Source: an uncultured Robinsoniella sp. (GTDB taxonomy: Bacteria > Bacillota > Clostridia > Lachnospirales > Lachnospiraceae). From it: a stretch of 64,000 bases of DNA. Below the pieces are notes generated by a model, which searched no databases, was not told the DNA's origin, and saw nothing but the letters and a program-made list of their open reading frames with translations. Of this stretch, positions 41,601 through 47,600 are shown one piece after another; within the stretch, counting starts at the first letter, position 1; each line of letters begins with the position of its first letter. The position numbers and the translations under genes were made by a program. The stretch covers positions 23,946-87,945 of the forward strand of contig UQGG01000030.1 in NCBI GenBank assembly GCA_900540475.1, in the 5' to 3' direction.

Positions 41601-44600
41601 CAGAGTGCTCCATGGGAATTTGGAACTGCGGCAAAACCTTATGAGATCATGACCCAGAGAAACCTCTATAACATCAGTCTTGGAGGAATCAAACACGGGG
41701 ACAGCCATTACCTGAAATCTCATTATGCACAGACACAGGATCTGGAATTGAAAGATCAGAAATTATCAGTGCCTGTGCAATCGAACCAGGAAGGAACCAT
41801 GCAGGAATTCTGGAAGCGGGGCATTGGAACTGCAGCTACGGATTTCTCGGGAACCTATACTGGAGCGGCAGCGGGAGGAACGAATCACAAAATCCTGGAT
41901 AACAGGTCGGCATCTGCAGCGAAACCAGTTGGATACAGCATTTTTAACGGAATGAGCAAGACCGCTAAAGTATCAAATCTGGATTACATTATTAATAAAG
42001 CGGATTACCGTATCAGTGCCGATGCTATCCTTGTGAAGACAGGAGCGGGTACCATTTCCGGTATCAACCTCACTTCTGCCGCAGCGGATACTAAAGTAAA
42101 AGTAACCACCACAAGTCCAGACCGGTTTGGTCTGATTGCAGGTGAAATAAAAGCGGAACCAGGAGCAGCTGAGATACCGGCTGTAGAAAAGATTGACATC
42201 AGGAAAGAAATTTCTGTGGAAAATCAGGTTTCGAATAAAGAGGACATAGGCAGTACGGTTGGCAAGATCACCGGTTCTGCAAATCTGGTAGATGTAACTT
42301 CGGCAGCATCTCTAAACCATACCGGAGCAAGCGGCAGTCCGGCTTCTACAGGCGGAATTGCAGGACGCGTTACAGCACCTGCAGGTTCCACAGAGCAGGC
42401 AGCATTAAGCTTGAAAAATGTACATTACCTTGGCGGAAAACTGACTGTGAGCAATGCAGCGAACCAGCGAATCGGCGGAATTGCAGGCATCATGGAACAG
42501 ACTGATTCTATAATAGATAACGCATCCTCATCAGCGGATATCACCGTGAACCGTACAAACGGTCAGGGCGCTTACGGCGGATTGATTGGAAAATTAATAA
42601 AGTCCGATATGAATCTGAAAAACGGAAGTGCAACGGGAAATATCATAGAGGATAGTTCAACCCAGAGCTATAATCAGGGCGGAACTTTCGGCGGAATCAT
42701 CGGTGATGTGCAGGAAGTTAAAAATATTGAATTTACAAATGTAACAGCAGGCAGCTTTGACGCGGCAGCCGGGAAATCTGCTACGCAGATACAGGTTGTC
42801 AACAGCGGAAGCTATGAAGCAGTGCTTGGCGGAATCATTGGAAAAGCAGTAATGGCAGCACCCGGAAGTACGGCAGCACCAAACAGGCTGGTTATGAAAA
42901 ATGTAACAAATAACAGCAGTTTGAATCTGACCAATGCAAAAGGAAGCAGCAGAATCGGCGGTATACTGGGATATGCAGTAAATTACACGGTGGAAATGGA
43001 AGATACAGCAAGCCTTGGAAATATTGAGATCAGCAGGAACTATACCAATGGTTTGGGAACCTATGGAGGAATGATCGGGAAGTTAGAAAAGTCAACGATT
43101 GCTCTTACAAATGGAACTGCGTCCGGAAGTATAAAGGATACTGTGGGAACCCAGAGTGCAAACCATGGAGGTTCTTTCGGTGGAATCATCGGAGAAGCTT
43201 TGGAGGTACCAGAGATTGCATTTACCAATGTAACGGCAGGAAGCTATGATACGGCAGCCAATAAATCCACTTCACAGATTCAGACTTTCAACAGCGGAAG
43301 CTACGAAGCAGTAGTTGGCGGAATGATTGGTAAAGCGGTAATGGCATCAGCGGGAAGTGCAGCAGCACCGAATAAGCTGGTGATGGAAAATGTAACAAAT
43401 AACAGCAGCCTGAGTTTAAACTTTGCAGTAAATAACAGCCGGGCAGGTGGAATACTGGGATATGCTAAAAATTACCAGGTTGAAATGAAAACCATAAAGA
43501 ACCTGGGTGACATTGACATAGAACGTAATCAAACCAATGGACTTGGCACATACGGCGGAGTGATCGGGAAGCTGGAAAAATCAGCAATTGCAGTGACAGA
43601 CGCAGCAGCAGCCGGAAATATCACAGTAAAAGGTGCACAAAGCTATAACCAGGGAGGTTCCTTTGGCGGAATCATCGGGGAAACATCTGAAGTTTCTTCT
43701 ATCACTTTGAAAAAGGTGACAGCAGGAAGCTATGATGATGCGGCAGCAGCGCCGGCAACACAGATTGCTATTCCGGACAGCGGGCAAAAAGTATTAAATG
43801 CAGGTGGAATCATTGGTAAGGCAGCAGCGGATACAGCAGCAGCTTCCAATACCATACAGATGGAGGGCGTTGTAAATAACAGCACCATTCAGCTGACAAC
43901 ATCTGCAAATGACAGTAAGATGGGCGGAATCATCGGATCAGAGCAAGGTTTTGCGGTAGAATTAAAAGATGTTCAAAACCGCGGAAACTTAAATGCTTTA
44001 CATATAAGTGATACAAATGTACTCTACAGCGGCGGATTTATTGGAAAGGCCCAGGGAGGCAGCATTCTGATTGAAGATACAGGCACAGACAAGAGCAATG
44101 TGGTAAACAGCGGAAATACGTCAATCAACAGCATTTTTGTAAATACCAGTGCAGATCTGACTACCGTATATGCGGGAGGCGGAATTGGAAGCGCAGTATC
44201 AGTACCTCTTACAGTAAAAGGATTTGTAAATCAGGGCAATATCGAAATAACAGGACCGGGTAAAACCGGCAAAATGGCAGGCGGAATCATTGGCTTGTCA
44301 GACCAGTCAGAAGTAACCATCGGAGATAGTATCTCCAGCGGTAATATCAGCTTGAAGCAGATCAGCGGCAAGGGCTCCTTTGGAGGACTTGTGGGAAGAA
44401 TCTCGCGAGCAGATATTTCGGTTACAGACAGTATGGCGTCGGGAAGTATTTCCCATAAGGATACGACTTATGCCGTAAGCCAGGAAGGTACCTATGGAGG
44501 CATCATCGGCGAAACATCAGAAGTTTCTGAGATTACGCTGAACGGCGTAACAGCCGGAAGCTACAATACGGCAGATATGAAACCGGCTACCCAGATCAAT

Positions 44601-47600
44601 GTCAGCAACAGTAACAGACATGTGGTATCTGTGGGAGGCATTATTGGTAAAGTATCAAATCCGTCAACAGCGGCAGACGCCAAGAATAAGGTAACGATGG
44701 ATGGCATTGTAAATAATAGTTCGCTTCAACTGGCGAATCCTCAGACAGAAAGCAAGCTGGGAGGAATCCTTGGAGAAATGCACAGCTACTCCGTGATTAT
44801 GAAAAATACGCAGAACCGTGGGGATCTGACCGTAACAGGACTGGGTGATGAATCCGTTCTCTACAGCGGTGGATTTATCGGAAAAGCGCAGAATGGTGAT
44901 GTGGAAATTACAGACACCGATGACACGGATGCAAGCAATGTACAAAACGAGGGTACAATTTCCATCGGCAAGACACCAAGATCTGCAACAACAGCAGGAT
45001 ACTTATATGCGGGAGGTGCAGTGGGTTACGCGGATCAGACTCCGCTTTCGGTTCATGGATTTAGAAATGCAGGAGGCATTGCAATTACCGGATCATCTGC
45101 AGGCACAAACTTCTACGGAAGTACAGCGGCAGGCGGAGTACTGGGAAGTGTGACGCAGTCTGATGTTGAAATGGATGATAACATTTCTGCAGGAAATATT
45201 GCACTTAGCAATACGAACGGACAGGGAAGCTACGGCGGACTTGTGGGCAGAAGTGAACAGGGTAAACTGAGTATCAAAGATTCAGCGGCTTCAGGCAGCA
45301 TCCAGCAAAATGGAAGCAATCCGGTAAATACACTGGGAACGTCCATTGGAGGAATCATTGGAGAACTGAATGAGGCAGCAGAAGTAAAACTGAAAAAAGT
45401 AACAGCCGGAAGCTATGATGATACAGATCCGGACAGCCAGACAAAGCTGTTTGTTCAGAATACAGACAGGCATATGTTAAGTCTGGGCGGCGTGATTGGA
45501 AAAGCAGCGGCATCCGATAACAGCGCCAATGTGATTACTTTGCAGGGAGTGACCAATAACAGCAATTTATTCCTGGAGAAACCTGCGACAGAAAGTAAAC
45601 TTGGCGGAATCATAGGACATCTGAATGGGTATACCGTAAACATGAAAAATACCGTGAATATCGGTAACCTTGAAGTAACAAAGCTGGGTGATGAATCAGT
45701 GCTTTACAGCGGCGGATTTATCGGAAAAGCAGAAAATGGAAATGTCCTAATAGAAGACAGTGATGATACTGGCAACAGTAACGTCAGAAATACCGGTAAT
45801 ACAGTTATTGATCTGGAAGTGCAGAATCCAAAGGCTGATACCTTTACACCTGGCACCGTTTATAGTGCCGGAGCAGTGGGATATGCGGATGAGACCATGC
45901 TTGAACTGTTTGGAGTGAGAAACGAAGGTAATGTAGAAGTAACAGGTGAAAACCAACATGCTAATTTCTACGGAGCAGGAATTGCGGCATATGCTGCAGA
46001 CAGCGCATATCCAACAGCGCCGCCAACCACACGTTTCATAGTCCAGAATGCACTGAATCAGGGGAATATCCAGGATAACCGGGATAAATCTGATCCGGAT
46101 GAAGTGCCGGCAAGGGCAGACGGAATCGCAAAAGCCGGTGGAATTGCTTCTGAGATCCTCTATAAGAGCGGCGTGGATATAAGCTATAACCACAATGCAG
46201 GGGGAATCAAAGCAGACATGGCTGCAGGTATTGTCCATACTCTGGATGAAGACAGCCTTCCATTCAGTACAGTAAGATACAACATCAACGTGGGAACCAT
46301 TGATGCAGGAACGCATGAAAACGGAGCGGATATAACCGCAATGTGGCAGCTTCCGGTAAAAGTGGATGTAAACGGAGATAAGTATAACGGACGGGGCGAG
46401 AAATTGACAACAGCTCCGCCGGATGAAGGAGAAGAGGATGCCGAAACCCCGGAAACTACATCTGTAAAAGCAAAAAAACAAAAAAATAAGGCAGATAAAA
46501 AAGTTGAGACAACAGCTGAAACGACAGCGCAGACAACAGAAAGCCCCGCTGAAAAGCAGACCGGGCAGGACACAGAAAGCGAAAAAGTAACAAAGCAGCT
46601 GGCATCAGATGAAAGTGCAGCCGAAACAAAGAAAATACCGGAAACAGAAGATGTAAAAGATACAAAAAAAGCATCCGAAACAGAAAGTATGAAGGAAACG
46701 AAGGCAGTACCGGAAACGGAGAGCCAGACAACAGCTAAGAAGGCGCCGGAGACGGAAAGCCAGACAGCAGTGAAGAAGGCACCGGAAACGGAAAGCCAGA
46801 CAGCAGTGAAAAAGGCACCGGAGACAGAAAAAGTGAAGAAGTCCAGTGCAGCATTGAGATCTGCAGCGGTAACCGAAATACAAACGGTACCGGAGACGGA
46901 AGAAGAAACCAATATGGATTCTACTTTGGAAGTGGAAAGTTCAGAACGTGTAAGAGCCGGTTCCAGATCCGGAGAGGTATCTGTGATAGATATTAATCCG
47001 GAAACGGAAGCGGAAGAATCAAAAGAGAGTGCCGAAATGCACCCGGAAATACAGGAAAAAGAAACCAGATCCAAGAGCCGAACAGGTTCAGGCAGTGGTA
47101 CAGCCACTGAGGGAACTTCAGAATCCAAAAGCAGTACAGAATCTGAAATCCTTACGGAAACAGAGACGGAGTCTGAAACAGTAACAGAATCCCAAAGTAT
47201 GTCAGAAACAGAAAGCGAATCGGAATCCGAGACCAGCTTTGAAACGGAGAGTAACACAGAATCCGAAACTTCAACAGAAACGGAAACGGAAACCGAGACT
47301 GAAACGGAGACAGATCCGCCTGAACCGCCAAAACCGGCAATAGCCCAGTATTATAACATAGGGCTGGAAGATATGGTTCGTCCTGAGCAATCGGAAGGAA
47401 CCGATACGACTGACACAACAGATACAATCGATACAACAGGTACGACCGAAACGGATGAGTCTGAGGAAGAAGAGCCGGAAGCAGAAAGTGCAATCTTGTT
47501 AAGTCTTGCACAGATGCAGGATTTAGATACCTTAAAAGATAAATCCGGCTGGGATGATACCCTGATAGAAGGAGTTAACCCGGCAGATCCGGATACACCG

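Noticed and set aside
45747..46481. Minus-strand frame of 244 codons inside the giant gene
   Set aside because: Shadow of the repetitive plus-strand coding sequence; Cys/Ile/Ser-rich with no recognisable family.
46184..47257. Long minus-strand frame (357 codons) opposite the stalk of the giant protein
   Set aside because: It is a mirror of the low-complexity Glu/Thr/Ser codons on the plus strand, gives Ser/Val-rich sequence with no domain, and has no ribosome site.
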